From NCBI RefSeq assembly GCF_014650815.1, contig NZ_BMVR01000002.1, positions 1-64,000 of the forward strand: a stretch of DNA of 64,000 bases, written 5' to 3'. Source of the DNA: Streptomyces flavofungini. GTDB lineage: Bacteria > Actinomycetota > Actinomycetes > Streptomycetales > Streptomycetaceae. Positions within the stretch are counted from its first letter, which is position 1. Each line of letters begins with the position of its first letter. This document shows positions 18,432-29,018 of this stretch, in pieces. Below the pieces are notes generated by a model, which saw only the letters and a list, made by a program, of their open reading frames with translations, searched no databases and was not told the DNA's origin. Position numbers and translations under genes: made by a program.

Positions 18432-21400
18432 TCAAGTAGGTGGGACGGGCGTCTCAATATGTGAGCGCCCATAGGAGGGAGATCCGGCCGCCAGGGCCGC
18501 TCCCGCCCCGCCGAAGGGTGTCGTGGGCCCGCCGAACGGCGTCGGCGACTCGCCGTACGCGGCCGAGGCAGCCTTGAAGGCGGGCGCCCCCTCGCCGTAG
18601 GCCACGGGCTCGGGCGCCGGGCCGCCGACGCACACCGGCTCGACGGCGCCGTGCGGCACGGGATACTCCCCCACCGTCAGGGCCCGGCGCAGCCGGTACT
18701 CGTCGAGCGGACCCGAGAACGCCATTCCGTACCCGTGCGTGCAGCCCATCGCGCGCAGGGCGACGACCTGTTCGGGCAAGTCGACGCCCTCGGCGACGGA
18801 GCACAGGCCGAGGTCGCCCGAGATCCGCAGGAGACCCGAGGTGATCTTGTGCAGCCGCGCGGACTCCACGACGCCCTCAACCAGACCGCGGTCCAGTTTC
18901 AGTACGTCGACGGGGAGCCGCCGCAGCGCGGTGATCGCCGCGCTGCCGCTGCCGAACCCGTCGAGGGCGATGCGGACGCCGAGGCGGCGCAGGGACGCCA
19001 GACGGCGCTCCAGGTCGTCGACGGACACCCTCGGGTCGCTGTCGGCCAGCTCGATGACGAGCCCGCCGGACGGCAGGCCGTGTCGGGTGAGCAGCGCCTC
19101 GATGGAGCCGAGCGGCATGGAGCGGTCCACCAGGCGGCGCGCCCCGACGCGCACGCACACGGGCACCGCGTGGCCCGTCCTGCCGCGCTCGGCGGCCTGC
19201 TCGACGGCTTCCTCCAGGAGCCAGCGGCCCAGCTCGGCGGCACGGTCGCCGCCGTCGGCGGTGCGCAGGAACTCGGCGGGCGTGAAGAGGATGCCCTGGG
19301 CCGAGCGCCAGCGCGCCTGGGCCGCGACGGAGGTGACCCGGCCGGTCTCCAGGGACACCACGGGCTGGTGCAGGAGCACGAACTCGCCGTCGTGCAGGGC
19401 GCTGCGCAACCGCGTGGCCAGCTCGGCCTTGCGTGCGACGTCGGCCTGCATCTGGGGGGCGTACAGCTCGACGCGGCCCTTGCCCGCCGCCTTCGCGCGG
19501 TACATCGCGAGGTCGGCGTTGCGCAGCAACTCGCCCGCGCCGACGCCCGGTTCGGCGAAGGCGACGCCGATGGACGCGGCGACCCGGACGTCGTTGCCGT
19601 CGATGTCGTAGGGCTGGGAGAGGCGGATTCTGAGGCGGTCGGCGAGCTCGAAGATGTGCCGTTCGCGGGCGGCGTGGTCGCGGCTGCCGTCGCCGACGAT
19701 GAGGGCGGCGAACTCGTCCCCGCCGAGCCGGGACGCGGTGTCCGAGGAGCGGACGGCCTCCTGGAGCCGCTGGGCGGCCTTGACGAGCAGCGCGTCGCCC
19801 GCCTGGTGCCCGATGGTGTCGTTGACGGCCTTGAATCCGTCGAGGTCGATGAAGAGGACTGCCGTGCCCCGGTCGGTGACTCTGCGACCGCCGAGCGCGG
19901 CGGCGACCCGGCGGGTGAAGAGTGCCCGGTTGGGCAGGTCGGTGAGCGGATCGTGCTCGGCGTTGTGCTGCAACTGCGCCTGGAGGCGCACGCGTTCGGT
20001 GACGTCGCGGCTGTTGAAGATGAGGCCGCCGTGGTGGCGGTTAACGGTGGACTCGACATTGAGCCAGTCGCCGCAGCCGGACTTGAAGCGGCATTCGATG
20101 CGGGTGGTCGGCTCCTCCACGGGGTTGGCGGCGAGGAAGCGGCGCACCTCGTGGACGACGCGGCCGAGGTCCTCGGGGTGGATCAGCGTGGCCAGTTCGG
20201 AGCCCACGAGGTCGTCGGCCTCGCGGCCGTAGACCCCGGCGGCGGCCGGGCTGACGTACCGCAGGATGCCGCTCGGCGCGGCGATCATGATGACGTCGCT
20301 CGATCCCTGGACCAGGGAGCGGAAGTGGTTCTCCTTCTGGGCCAGTTCCTGGGTGAGCGTGATGTTGTCGAGGAGCATGATGCCCTGGCGCACGACGAGC
20401 GCGAGGACGACCGTGCCCGCGGTGAACAGCACGACCTCGTCGACGCTGCGGCCGTTGAGGACGTTGTAGAGGATCCCCAGGGTGCAGACCGCCGCGGCCA
20501 GGTACGGCGTGAGGGCGGCGAGCGAGCCGGCGATGGGGCGGGTGGTGGCGTACCGCCCGCGGCCGTCGGGACGCTCGCCGGGTCGTTCGTCGCGGTCGTA
20601 GCGCTCGTCGTGTCCGCGCGGGCCGCGGCTTTCGATGCAGCGTGCCTTGCCGTACGCCCGGTACGCCGCGCGCACCGGGCCCGCGTCGGCGCGGGCGGGC
20701 CCGGGGTCGCCGCGGGTGTGCCCGGACGCCGCCCAGGGTGCGTAGGCGAGCAGGAGCGAACCGGCGAACCAGCCCGCGTCCAGGAGCTGGCCCGAGCGGT
20801 AGCTGGCGTGCAGCATCGGTGAGGTGAACAGCGCGTCGCACACCACCGTGAGCGCGAGGGCGCCGATGGCGGTGTTCACGGCGGTGCGGTTCGCCGAGGA
20901 CCGTCTGAAGTGCAGCGCGAGGACCATGCTGACGAGCGCGATGTCCAGGAGCGGATACGCGAGCGACAGCGCGGCGTGCGCGACGCTGGGGCCCTCGAAC
21001 TGCGCGTTGTGCGCGAGGGCGAGGCTCCAGGAGAGCGTGAGCAGGGAGCCGCCGATGAGCCAGGCGTCGAGCGCGAGGCAGACCCAACCGGCCTTCGTGA
21101 CCGGCCGCTTGGCGAGCACGAGCAGGCCGATGATCGCGGGCGGCGCGAAGCACAGGAAGAACAGGTCCGCGTAGCCCGGGCTGGGGACGGGGCGCTCGAG
21201 GACGACCTCGTACCATCCCCAGACGCCGTTGCCGCAGGCTGCCATCGCCGAGGAGAGCGCGAACAGCAGCCAGGCGGGTCGAAAGCGGCTGCGGCGGGTG
21301 CGGGAGTACCGGAAGCAGGAGACGGCGGCGATGCCGGCGGCGGCGCTGAGTCCGAAGTCCCCCATGATGAACGCGAGCTGTTTCGATCCCCAGCCGAGCG

Positions 21401-21791
21401 CGGAGCCGGTCGCGTATCCCCCGCAGACCAGCAGCAGGACGGCCTGCGAGAGGAGTCCGGAGCCGCCGCCGGAGGCCGGGCGCCGGGCCAGCGGCGCTCC
21501 CGGCGGCGGCCCGGGCGGCCCGAGCCGGCCCTCCAGGACGGTCGCGGAAGCCGACTGCCCGCTCACCGGCCCGCCCCGCTCCTCGCGGTGGCCACCCGGC
21601 GAGGGGCGCCACGTCCACAGACCGCGGGAGCCGCGCGCCGTGTACGCGGCGGCCGCGGGCGGCCACAGGACGGGCACGGGCCACCGGAGCGGCGCAGGAG
21701 TCGGTGACGCCGGGTGGTGTCCCGGTGTCTGCGGATCGGTGTGCGCGAGAGTCGTCGGCGGTCGTCCCGCCGCGTCGGATCGTTCGCCCAT
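18432..21791 (-). CDS. cdgF: Membrane PAS-GGDEF-EAL protein, degenerate EAL (CdgF-like)
   Basis: A 1119-residue protein. A Pro/Arg-rich N-terminus is followed by about ten membrane segments (about 110-475), a PAS domain (about 485-600), GGDEF (about 610-775, motif RLGGDEF at 688-694) and an EAL-like domain (about 790-1040). The GGDEF keeps its signature and the allosteric I-site RSSD (681-684), so it should make cyclic di-GMP. In the EAL part EALVRW has become AAQARW (823-828), the metal-binding Asn is lost and DDFGTG reads DGFGSG (944-949), so phosphodiesterase activity is unlikely. I recall the S. coelicolor counterpart next to ilvB as CdgF. A later start at GTG 21566, with GAGGAG upstream, is possible. 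Confidence 0.85.
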   Translation of the reverse strand: MGERSDAAGRPPTTLAHTDPQTPGHHPASPTPAPLRWPVPVLWPPAAAAYTARGSRGLWTWRPSPGGHREERGGPVSGQSASATVLEGRLGPPGPPPGAPLARRPASGGGSGLLSQAVLLLVCGGYATGSALGWGSKQLAFIMGDFGLSAAAGIAAVSCFRYSRTRRSRFRPAWLLFALSSAMAACGNGVWGWYEVVLERPVPSPGYADLFFLCFAPPAIIGLLVLAKRPVTKAGWVCLALDAWLIGGSLLTLSWSLALAHNAQFEGPSVAHAALSLAYPLLDIALVSMVLALHFRRSSANRTAVNTAIGALALTVVCDALFTSPMLHASYRSGQLLDAGWFAGSLLLAYAPWAASGHTRGDPGPARADAGPVRAAYRAYGKARCIESRGPRGHDERYDRDERPGERPDGRGRYATTRPIAGSLAALTPYLAAAVCTLGILYNVLNGRSVDEVVLFTAGTVVLALVVRQGIMLLDNITLTQELAQKENHFRSLVQGSSDVIMIAAPSGILRYVSPAAAGVYGREADDLVGSELATLIHPEDLGRVVHEVRRFLAANPVEEPTTRIECRFKSGCGDWLNVESTVNRHHGGLIFNSRDVTERVRLQAQLQHNAEHDPLTDLPNRALFTRRVAAALGGRRVTDRGTAVLFIDLDGFKAVNDTIGHQAGDALLVKAAQRLQEAVRSSDTASRLGGDEFAALIVGDGSRDHAARERHIFELADRLRIRLSQPYDIDGNDVRVAASIGVAFAEPGVGAGELLRNADLAMYRAKAAGKGRVELYAPQMQADVARKAELATRLRSALHDGEFVLLHQPVVSLETGRVTSVAAQARWRSAQGILFTPAEFLRTADGGDRAAELGRWLLEEAVEQAAERGRTGHAVPVCVRVGARRLVDRSMPLGSIEALLTRHGLPSGGLVIELADSDPRVSVDDLERRLASLRRLGVRIALDGFGSGSAAITALRRLPVDVLKLDRGLVEGVVESARLHKITSGLLRISGDLGLCSVAEGVDLPEQVVALRAMGCTHGYGMAFSGPLDEYRLRRALTVGEYPVPHGAVEPVCVGGPAPEPVAYGEGAPAFKAASAAYGESPTPFGGPTTPFGGAGAALAAGSPSYGRSHIETPVPPT

Positions 21792-22013
21792 AGGCCGTAC
21801 ATCGCCCGTCGCCCCCCTCGCAGTCCTGTTGCCACAACCCCGGCGCCGAATGGTTCACGGCGCAGCCCCAGTCGGGACGATACACCAGTCTCGTCACTCA
21901 GGGACAGGGTTGCTCTACTCTCCGTGACTGCCAGCGTCAATGCGGACACGCGGCGCACGCGGGCGGGTGCGGAGCGTGCGCGGAATATTCCCTACCGCTT
22001 CCGCGCCCCTTGG
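21792..22013. other. cdgF upstream region
   Basis: A 222-base gap upstream of the GGDEF gene. I looked for BldD-type GTGA...TCAC palindromes because several streptomycete cyclic di-GMP genes are BldD targets, and saw only poor matches. Confidence 0.4.
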
Positions 22014-22964
22014 CTACGCGGTCGTCAGGACGACGTTGGCGAGCGGCTCCCCGGCGGCGTAGCGGTTCAACTGGCCGGACAGCAGGCGCTTGGCGCGGGG
22101 CAGGAACGCGGATGTCGGGCCGCCCACGTGCGGGCTGATGAGCACGCCGGGGGCCTGCCACAAGGGGTGACCGGGGGGCAGCGGCTCCGGGTCGGTGACG
22201 TCCAGGGCCGCGGTGAGGCGGCCGCTCTCCAACTCGGCCAGGAGCGCCTTGGTGTCGACGACGGGGCCGCGGGACACGTTCACAAGGAGCGCGCCGTCCT
22301 TCATGTGCGCGAGGAAATCGGCGTTCACCAGGCCGCGCGTGGAGTCGCTCAGCGGCGTGGAGAGGATCACGACGTCGGCTTCGGGGAGCAGTCCGGGCAG
22401 TTCGGAGAGCGGAAGCACAGGACCGCGCTCCGTGGCACGCTCGGAGCGCGCAACGCGCGCCACCCGCGCACACTCAAAGCCCGTGAGCCGGTCTTCGATC
22501 GCCGAACCGATCGCTCCGTAGCCCACGATGAGGACGGACTTGTCGGCAAGCGCCGGGTTGAACCCCTGCCGCCACTCCTGCACCCGCTGCCCCTCCACGA
22601 AACGCGGAATGCCCCGCAAGGAGGCGAGGGTCAGCGTCAGCGCGAGCTCGGCGGTGCTCGCCTCGTGCACCCCGCGCGCGTTGCACAACCGAACGCCCGG
22701 AGCGAGGTGTTCCACGGCGGGCAGCACGTGGTCGACGCCCGCGGTCAGAGTCTGGACGACGCGCAGGGACGTCATCCTGGACAGCGGACGCACGCAGACC
22801 GCGGGGTCGATCATGTAGGGGACCCCGTAGAAGACACAGTCGGCGGGGTCGGCGGGAAAGTCCGCGCCGCCGTCCCAGAATCGGTAGGTGAAGCCCCCGT
22901 CGTGGGTGGCGGGCAGGCCCTCGATCTCGGCTGCCGCCACGGGCAGCCATACGTCGGTCGTCAT
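22014..22964 (-). CDS. D-isomer-specific 2-hydroxyacid dehydrogenase
   Basis: A 316-residue NAD(P)-dependent dehydrogenase. The nucleotide-binding motif is VGYGAIGSAIEDRL (G-x-G-x2-G), with downstream VNVSRGPVVDTKALL around the catalytic Arg, DVTDPEPLPPGHPLW with the Glu, and SPHVGGPT with the catalytic His. It should reduce a 2-keto acid or oxidise a D-2-hydroxy acid; it is close to the phosphoglycerate or glyoxylate reductase type but has no ACT domain. Start ATG 22964 gives MTTDVWLPVA. It is divergent from an aldo/keto reductase gene. Confidence 0.88.
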   Translation of the reverse strand: MTTDVWLPVAAAEIEGLPATHDGGFTYRFWDGGADFPADPADCVFYGVPYMIDPAVCVRPLSRMTSLRVVQTLTAGVDHVLPAVEHLAPGVRLCNARGVHEASTAELALTLTLASLRGIPRFVEGQRVQEWRQGFNPALADKSVLIVGYGAIGSAIEDRLTGFECARVARVARSERATERGPVLPLSELPGLLPEADVVILSTPLSDSTRGLVNADFLAHMKDGALLVNVSRGPVVDTKALLAELESGRLTAALDVTDPEPLPPGHPLWQAPGVLISPHVGGPTSAFLPRAKRLLSGQLNRYAAGEPLANVVLTTA

Positions 22965-23070
22965 GCCCTGGAGGCTAATGCGCACAGGCCGCACGCGGCG
23001 CGGGCGGGCACAGAGGTTACGTTGGGGGCCGCCCGGACGAAGATCATCGGACAGGGGAGGGCACGGCCAG

Positions 23071-24066
23071 GTGGAGCGCAGGACGATCGGCGCGGGGGCG
23101 CTCGGGGTGGGCGCCGTCGGACTCGGCTGCATGCCGATGAGCTGGGCCTACACCGGCTCCCGACAGCGCGGCGACGCCTCGATGCGGACCGTGCACGCGG
23201 CGCTCGACGAGGGCTCGACGCTCCTCGACACGGCGGACATGTACGGGCCGTTCACCAATGAGCTGCTGATCGGCCGGGTGCTCAAGGAACGGCGCGCGGA
23301 GGCCTTCGTGTCCACGAAGTGCGGGCTGCTCGTCGGCGAGCAGCACATCGTCGCCAACGGCCGCCCCGGCTATGTGAAGCGGGCCTGCCACGCCTCCCTG
23401 CGGCGCCTGCAGACGGACACCATCGACCTCTACCAGCTGCACCGCGCCGACCCCGAGGTGCCGATCGAGGAGACCTGGGGCGCGATGGCCGAGCTGGTGT
23501 CGGCGGGCAAGGTGCGCTCGCTGGGGCTGTGCGCGGTGGGCGCGCGGGCGGGCCGCCGCACCGGGCGCGCGGGGCTGTACGACGCCACGATCCGGCAGTT
23601 GGAGCGCGTCCAGCAGGTCTTCCCGGTGACGGCGGTGCAGGCCGAGTTGTCGGTGTGGTCGCCGGAGGCGCTGGTCGCGCTGCTGCCGTGGTGCGCGGCG
23701 CGCGGCGTGGGGCTGCTGGCGGCGATGCCGCTGGGCAACGGTTTCCTCACCGGCACGCTGACGCCGGGGCAGGGCTTCGAGCCGGACGACCTGCGGGCCC
23801 GGCATCCCCGCTTCACCGCCGAGATGATGGCCGCCAACCAGCCGCTGCTGGTGGGCCTGCGCCGGGTCGCCGAGCGGCACGGCGCGACGCCCGCGCAGGC
23901 CGCGCTGGCGTGGGTGCTCGCGCAGGGGCCGCAGGTGGTGCCGGTACCGGGCGCCAAGCGGGAGCGCTGGGCGCGGGAGAACGCGGGGGCCGCGGGGGTG
24001 GTCCTGACGCCGACGGACCTGGCGGAGCTGGCGGCGCTGCCCGCGGCGCAGGGGTCGTGGGACTAG
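23071..24066 (+). CDS. Aldo/keto reductase
   Basis: A 331-residue TIM-barrel oxidoreductase. The tetrad is visible: Asp53 and Tyr58 in DTADMYG, Lys83 in STKCG and His124 in YQLHRADP. The C-terminal NADPH region reads VVPVPGAKRERWARENAGA. It would reduce aldehydes or ketones; the exact substrate is unknown. GTG 23071 follows GGGGAGGG by 9 bases. The divergent neighbour is a hydroxyacid dehydrogenase and the two share a 106-base gap. Confidence 0.9.
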   Translation: MERRTIGAGALGVGAVGLGCMPMSWAYTGSRQRGDASMRTVHAALDEGSTLLDTADMYGPFTNELLIGRVLKERRAEAFVSTKCGLLVGEQHIVANGRPGYVKRACHASLRRLQTDTIDLYQLHRADPEVPIEETWGAMAELVSAGKVRSLGLCAVGARAGRRTGRAGLYDATIRQLERVQQVFPVTAVQAELSVWSPEALVALLPWCAARGVGLLAAMPLGNGFLTGTLTPGQGFEPDDLRARHPRFTAEMMAANQPLLVGLRRVAERHGATPAQAALAWVLAQGPQVVPVPGAKRERWARENAGAAGVVLTPTDLAELAALPAAQGSWD

Positions 24067-24209
24067 GGCCTGTCCGATGGGTCGGGCCCGGGTCCAGGTG
24101 CGAGTTCGCGTTCGCGAGGGCCGGGCGGAATTGGCGCGCGGGGAATGGGAACCTGCGGGGCGGCTGCGGTGTATGAACAGTAGAAGCTCCGCGTCGAAGG
24201 GACCTGATC

Positions 24210-25394
24210 GTGCTGAGTGCTCACCATCCTCACCGTGCCGCCGCGACGGCCGTGTTGGCCGCCGCCGCGCTCCTGCTGGCGACCGGGTGCTCGTCGGACG
24301 ACGACGGCCCTTCGGGCGACAAGAGCGCGGAGTCCAGCTCCGCCGACTCGGGCGCGGCACCGTCGGGCGACGCCGCCGACGCGCCACCGGAGAAGGGCTC
24401 GGCCGAGGTCACCAAGACCCTCGCCACGGGCCTGAAGTCCCCCTGGGGCCTGGCCCCGCTGCCGGGCGGCGACCTGCTCGTGTCCTCCCGCGACGAGGGC
24501 ACGATCACCCGGATCGACGGCGAGAGCGGCAAGAAGACCGAGGTCGGCTCGGTCCCCGGGGTCGCCGCCGCGGGCGAGGGCGGCCTGATGGGCCTCGCCC
24601 TCTCCCCGACGTACGCCTCCGACCACCAGGTGTACGCGTACTTCACCACGGAGTCCGACAACCGCGTCGCCCGCATGCTGTACGACGAGAAGAAGCCGTC
24701 CGGTCAGCAACTGGGCGCCCCCGACACGGTGTTCAAGGGCATCCCGAAGGGCGTGATCCACAACGGCGGCCGGATCGCCTTCGGCCCGGACAAGATGTTG
24801 TACGCGGGCACCGGCGAGACCGGTGAGACGGACCTCGCGCAGGACAAGAAGTCCCTGGGCGGCAAGATCCTGCGCCTGACCCCGGACGGCGACCCGGCCC
24901 CGGGCAACCCCTTCGCCGACTCCCCCGTTTATTCGTACGGCCACCGCAACGTCCAGGGCCTGGACTGGGACGAGGACAAGCGCCTGTGGGCCTCGGAGTT
25001 CGGGCAGGACACCTGGGACGAGCTGAACGAGATCAAGGCCGGCGACAACTACGGCTGGCCGGAGGTCGAGGGCAAGGGCGATGACGACGCCGATGACGGC
25101 TTCCACGCGCCCGTCGCCGAGTGGAAGACGTCGGAGGCCTCCCCGAGCGGCGTTGCCTACGCGAAGGGCTCGGTCTGGATGGCGGGCCTGCGCGGCGAGC
25201 GGCTGTGGCGCATCCCGGTGCGGGGCGTGAGCGGCGACCCGAAGACGGAGGCGTTCCTCACGGAGAAGTACGGGCGGTTGCGCACGGTGGTCGCGGCGGA
25301 CGGCGACAAGCTGTGGCTGGTGACCAGCGAGACGGACTCGCGGGGGACGCCCGGGAAGGAGGACGACAAGATTCTGGAGGTGCGGGTGAAGTGA
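24210..25394 (+). CDS. Lipoprotein PQQ-dependent sugar dehydrogenase-like protein
   Basis: A 394-residue exported lipoprotein. The signal peptide ends in LATGC with Cys27 as the lipidated residue; a Ser/Asp-rich linker (28-60) follows. The rest is a six-bladed glucose/sorbosone dehydrogenase beta-propeller with WGLAPLPGGDLLVSSRD, GLMGLALSP, NGGRIAFGPD, YSYGHRNVQGLDWDE and NYGWPEVEG. Relatives oxidise sugars or aldose side chains outside the membrane, but many streptomycete members are uncharacterised and PQQ use is not proven. GTG 24210 has GAAGGG upstream. Confidence 0.88.
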   Translation: MLSAHHPHRAAATAVLAAAALLLATGCSSDDDGPSGDKSAESSSADSGAAPSGDAADAPPEKGSAEVTKTLATGLKSPWGLAPLPGGDLLVSSRDEGTITRIDGESGKKTEVGSVPGVAAAGEGGLMGLALSPTYASDHQVYAYFTTESDNRVARMLYDEKKPSGQQLGAPDTVFKGIPKGVIHNGGRIAFGPDKMLYAGTGETGETDLAQDKKSLGGKILRLTPDGDPAPGNPFADSPVYSYGHRNVQGLDWDEDKRLWASEFGQDTWDELNEIKAGDNYGWPEVEGKGDDDADDGFHAPVAEWKTSEASPSGVAYAKGSVWMAGLRGERLWRIPVRGVSGDPKTEAFLTEKYGRLRTVVAADGDKLWLVTSETDSRGTPGKEDDKILEVRVK

Positions 25395-25511
25395 GAAGCG
25401 AGTGAAGCCGGGAGCCGGTGACATGAGGTGAGCGGCGCCTGACGTGAAGTGTTGGTGCGGCGGCGGCCAAGGGGCCTCGGGCGTCAGACCTCGGGCTCGG
25501 CCCCGGGGAGG

Positions 25512-25718
25512 TCAGGCCTCCGGCTCGGCCTCGGGGTCCGTGCGGTCCCCCGGAGCCTGCTGGGGCACCCGCACCACGACCTTGCCGGAGGACAGGTCTA
25601 TCGGCCCGCGTCCGGGGTCGCCGTCGTCCACGTCGACCCGTGACAGCTCCAGGCGCTTGTTCTCGTCGTCCGTGTGTTTGCGGCCCGGCGCGAAGAGCTG
25701 TTCGAACACGTTGAACAC
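25512..25718 (-). CDS. Small conserved actinobacterial protein (DUF6191-like)
   Basis: A 68-residue acidic protein starting MFNVFEQLFAPGRKHTDDE. I recognise the family as a small protein common in streptomycetes, probably DUF6191; its function is unknown. GTG 25718 is preceded by GGAGG four bases away, which supports real expression. The C-terminus is Pro/Glu-rich. It lies alone between a sugar dehydrogenase and a LuxR-type regulator. Confidence 0.75.
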   Translation of the reverse strand: MFNVFEQLFAPGRKHTDDENKRLELSRVDVDDGDPGRGPIDLSSGKVVVRVPQQAPGDRTDPEAEPEA

Positions 25719-25792
25719 TGCGCCTCCAGGGAACGGAACGGGGTCCTGTTCTCCAGCGTAAGCGAGCGCGCGGGAAACAAGCCGGGGCTCCG

Positions 25793-28700
25793 TCAGGCGG
25801 TGGCTCGGGGCGCGGGGCCCGTGGAGTCCGGGGGATCTGCCGGGAACAAGTGGAGGCGGTGGGCGAGGGCCGCCGCCTCGCCGCGGCCCGCGACGCCGAG
25901 CTTGGCGAGGATGTTGGAGACGTGCACGCTCGCCGTCTTCGGGGAGATGAACAGTTCCTCGGCGATCTGGCGGTTGGTGCGGCCGGCGGTGACCAGGCGC
26001 AGGACGTCCCGTTCGCGGGAGGTCAGGCCGAAGGCGTCGGCCGGGTCGGCGGGTGTGGCCGGGGGCGCGCCGGTGAGGGAGAGCCGGGTGCGCTGGGCGA
26101 GCCGGTCGACGGCGTCGGCGAGGGGGCGGGCGCCCAGGTGCTCGGCGACGGCTCCGGCCTGGCGGAGGAGTTCGGCGGCCCGGTCGCGGTCGGCGTCACC
26201 AGCGCCGGTTCCGGGGGTGAGCAGGGCCTCGGCGAGGCGGTGTCGGACGCGGGCGAGGTCGTAGGGGCGCTCCAGAGGGCCGACGGCGGTGAGGGCGGCC
26301 AGCCACTCGTCGGGGGTGGCGCGGCCTTCGGCGCGCAGGAGTTCGGCGCGGACCCAGAGTTCGTAGGCCGCCCAGACGGGGGCGATCGTGGGCAGGGACT
26401 TGGCGGTGGTGCGGATGAGGTGGAGGGTGTCGGCGCGGCCGGGGGCGGCGATGGGCAGGCCCCGGGCGTCGGCCTCGGCGGTGGCGGCGGCGAGGAGCAG
26501 GGGCCAGCCGTAGCGCTGGGTGCCGGGCGGGAAGCCCTCGGCGAGGGCGCGTTCGAGTTCGGTGCGGGCGTCGAGGAGACGGCCCTCGCCCGCGGCGACG
26601 CCGATGGCGACGCGGTGCAGCGGCAGCGAGTTCTGCGGCATCGGGTCGTGGGTGCCGAAGTGCTTGCGGGCCTCGGCGAGTTGGTGGGCGGCCTCGGCGA
26701 TGTCGCCGCGGGCGAGCGCGAGGTGGGCCAGGCGCAGACAGGCGCCGCCGCGGGGCTTGGCACTGAGGCCCGCGCGGCGGGCGGCTTCGACGGCTTCGGT
26801 CCAGCGGCCGAGGGCGTAGAGCGCCTCTGACTGGTTGGCCCACATCCAGGGCTCGGATTCGAGGAGGCCGTAGCGCTGGGCGAGGCGGATGCCCTCGTCG
26901 AGGAGTTCGGCGGCCTCGCGGGAGCGGCCGATGCCTTCGAGGACGGACGGGAGGTTGATGAAGGTGCGGCCGACAGGGCCGACGCTGCCACCGGCGAGGA
27001 CCTGCTCGCGGACCGCGAACATCTCGGCGACCCCGGCGTCGACGTCGCCCGCGTCGACCATCAGGCCGCCGAGGGTGAGGCGGGCGGACAGTTCGATGTC
27101 GCGGGCACCGACCATGCGGGCGTACTCCACGGCCTTTTCGGCGGCGGCGAAGGCGTCGGGTCCCGGCTCGTGGAGCATCGACCACCCGGCGACCATGGAG
27201 AGCACTTCCGCGTGCACGACCGACGGCGGCAGGCCGCGGACGAGGTCCTGGGCGGTGGCGAGTTCCTTCCAGCCGTCGCCGCGGGCGAGGGTCTGCACGA
27301 GCCGGGAGCGCTGCACCCAGAACCAGGCGGCGCGCAGCGCGTCCGGCTCGTCGTCGAGGAGGCGCAGGGCCCGCTTGGTGATTTTCAGGGCGCGTTCGCG
27401 TTCGCCGCAGATGCGGCCCGCGACGGCGGCCTCGGCCATCAGGTCCAGGTAGCGCAGCGGGGTGGTCTCGGGGTCGCAGCCGCAGGGCGGGTAGACCTCG
27501 GTGTAGTCGACGGGGCGCAGTTGGACGCGGACGTCGTCGGGGGCGCCGTCCCAGAGTTCCATCGCCCGCTCCAGGAGCCGCAGTTGCTCGGCGTAGGCGT
27601 GCCGGCAGCGGGCCTCGACGGAGGCGTTGAGGACGGCGGGCAGGGCCTTGGCGGCGTCGTGGGCGTGGTACCAGTAGCTGGCCAGGCGGGTGGCGCGCTG
27701 GTCGGCGGCGACGAGCGCGGGGTCGGCTTCAAGGGCGGTGGCGAAGCGGCGGTTGATGCGGGAGCGCTCGCCGGGCAGCAGGTCGTCACCGACGGCTTCG
27801 CGGACCAGGGAGTGCCGGAAGCGGTAGCCGTCGCCGCCGGGCGAGGGGATCAGGATGTTGGCGCCGACGGCGGCACGCAGTGCGTCGATGAGGTCGTCCT
27901 CGCCGAGGCCGCTGACCTCGGCGAGCAGGTCGTACTCGACGGTGGAGCCGCCCTCCGCGACGATCCGCGCCACCCGCTGGGTGTCCTCGGGGAGTTCCTC
28001 GACACGGACGAGGAGCAGGTCGCGCAGCGAGTCGGTGAGGGCGGCGCAGCTGCCGCCGTGGGAGGCGACGGCGAGTTCCTCGACGAAGAAGGCGTTGCCG
28101 TCGGAGCGTTCGAAGATGTCGTCGACCAGCTTCGACGCGGGCTGGGCGCCGAGGATCCCGGCCATCTGGCGGCCGACCTCGTCACGGGTGAAGCGGCCCA
28201 CCTCGACGCGGCGGACGGTGCGCAGCCGGTCGAGTTCGGCGAGCAGGGGGCGCAGCGGGTGGCGGCGGTGGACGTCGTCGGCGCGGTAGCTGGCCAGGAC
28301 GACGAGGCGGCCGCGGCGCAGCGTGCGGAAGAGGTACGACAGGAGGTGGCGGGTGGAGGCGTCGGCCCAGTGCAGGTCTTCCAGGGCGAGGACGATGGTC
28401 TGTTCGGAGGCGAGTGCTTCCAGCAGCCGCGCGGTCAGTTCGAAGAGCCTGGCCGTGGCTTCCTCGCCGTTGCGCCCGCCGGTGCCCGGGAGCGGCGCCG
28501 AGTCGCACAGCTCCGGCAGCAGCCGGGACAGTTCCTCCTCCTGGCCCGCGGCCGCGGCGGCGAACCGGTCGGGCAGTCTCCGGCGCAGGGTGCGCAGGGC
28601 GGTGGAGAAGGGGGCGAAGGGCAGCCCGTCGGCGCCGATCTCCACGCAGCCGCCGACGGCGACGACCGCGCCGCGCGCGCAGGCCACGCTCGCGAACTCC

Positions 28701-28870
28701 TCCAGGAGCCTGGTCTTGCCGACGCCCGCCTCGCCGCCGAGCAGCAACGCCTGTGGCTCGCCCGCGGCCGGTGCGGCGGCGCGGGCGAGCGCGTCTTCGA
28801 GGGCGCCCAGTTCGTCGGTCCGGCCGACGAACACCGGGCTGACGGACCTGGTCTCCATGGTCGTGAGCAT
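25793..28870 (-). CDS. Large ATP-binding LuxR (LAL-type) regulator
   Basis: A protein of about 1025 residues. It opens VFVGRTDELGAL and has a Walker A motif GGEAGVGKT (45-53), a Walker B region VLALEDLHWAD, a central TPR-like helical part of about 550 residues, and a C-terminal LuxR/GerE helix-turn-helix (FGLTSRERDVLRLV through ISPKTASVHVSNIL). STAND-type ATPases of this kind act as signal-dependent activators. Two starts four codons apart (28870 and 28858) are possible; the frame is open further upstream but Pro/Ala-rich and unlike the family. The target genes are unknown. Confidence 0.9.
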   Translation of the reverse strand: MLTTMETRSVSPVFVGRTDELGALEDALARAAAPAAGEPQALLLGGEAGVGKTRLLEEFASVACARGAVVAVGGCVEIGADGLPFAPFSTALRTLRRRLPDRFAAAAAGQEEELSRLLPELCDSAPLPGTGGRNGEEATARLFELTARLLEALASEQTIVLALEDLHWADASTRHLLSYLFRTLRRGRLVVLASYRADDVHRRHPLRPLLAELDRLRTVRRVEVGRFTRDEVGRQMAGILGAQPASKLVDDIFERSDGNAFFVEELAVASHGGSCAALTDSLRDLLLVRVEELPEDTQRVARIVAEGGSTVEYDLLAEVSGLGEDDLIDALRAAVGANILIPSPGGDGYRFRHSLVREAVGDDLLPGERSRINRRFATALEADPALVAADQRATRLASYWYHAHDAAKALPAVLNASVEARCRHAYAEQLRLLERAMELWDGAPDDVRVQLRPVDYTEVYPPCGCDPETTPLRYLDLMAEAAVAGRICGERERALKITKRALRLLDDEPDALRAAWFWVQRSRLVQTLARGDGWKELATAQDLVRGLPPSVVHAEVLSMVAGWSMLHEPGPDAFAAAEKAVEYARMVGARDIELSARLTLGGLMVDAGDVDAGVAEMFAVREQVLAGGSVGPVGRTFINLPSVLEGIGRSREAAELLDEGIRLAQRYGLLESEPWMWANQSEALYALGRWTEAVEAARRAGLSAKPRGGACLRLAHLALARGDIAEAAHQLAEARKHFGTHDPMPQNSLPLHRVAIGVAAGEGRLLDARTELERALAEGFPPGTQRYGWPLLLAAATAEADARGLPIAAPGRADTLHLIRTTAKSLPTIAPVWAAYELWVRAELLRAEGRATPDEWLAALTAVGPLERPYDLARVRHRLAEALLTPGTGAGDADRDRAAELLRQAGAVAEHLGARPLADAVDRLAQRTRLSLTGAPPATPADPADAFGLTSRERDVLRLVTAGRTNRQIAEELFISPKTASVHVSNILAKLGVAGRGEAAALAHRLHLFPADPPDSTGPAPRATA

Positions 28871-29018
28871 GGCACAGACCTGCGACTTCGTGGCAGACCG
28901 TTTCCCGGTGGGCGAAACCGGGGCGGCCTCGGACGGTGCGACCGGGGCCGCCTCGGGTGCCGTGGGAGGGGTGGGGTTCACCCCCGGCGCCGGGTGCGGG
29001 GCGGGCACGCCCGGCCCC

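Noticed and set aside
21792..22013. BldD box upstream of the CdgF-like gene
   Set aside because: Only fragments such as GTGACTGCCAGCGTCAA are present; the match to the palindrome is too poor to claim.
24067..24209. GGGAAC as an extracytoplasmic sigma factor promoter before the lipoprotein gene
   Set aside because: A matching -10 at the correct spacing is lacking.
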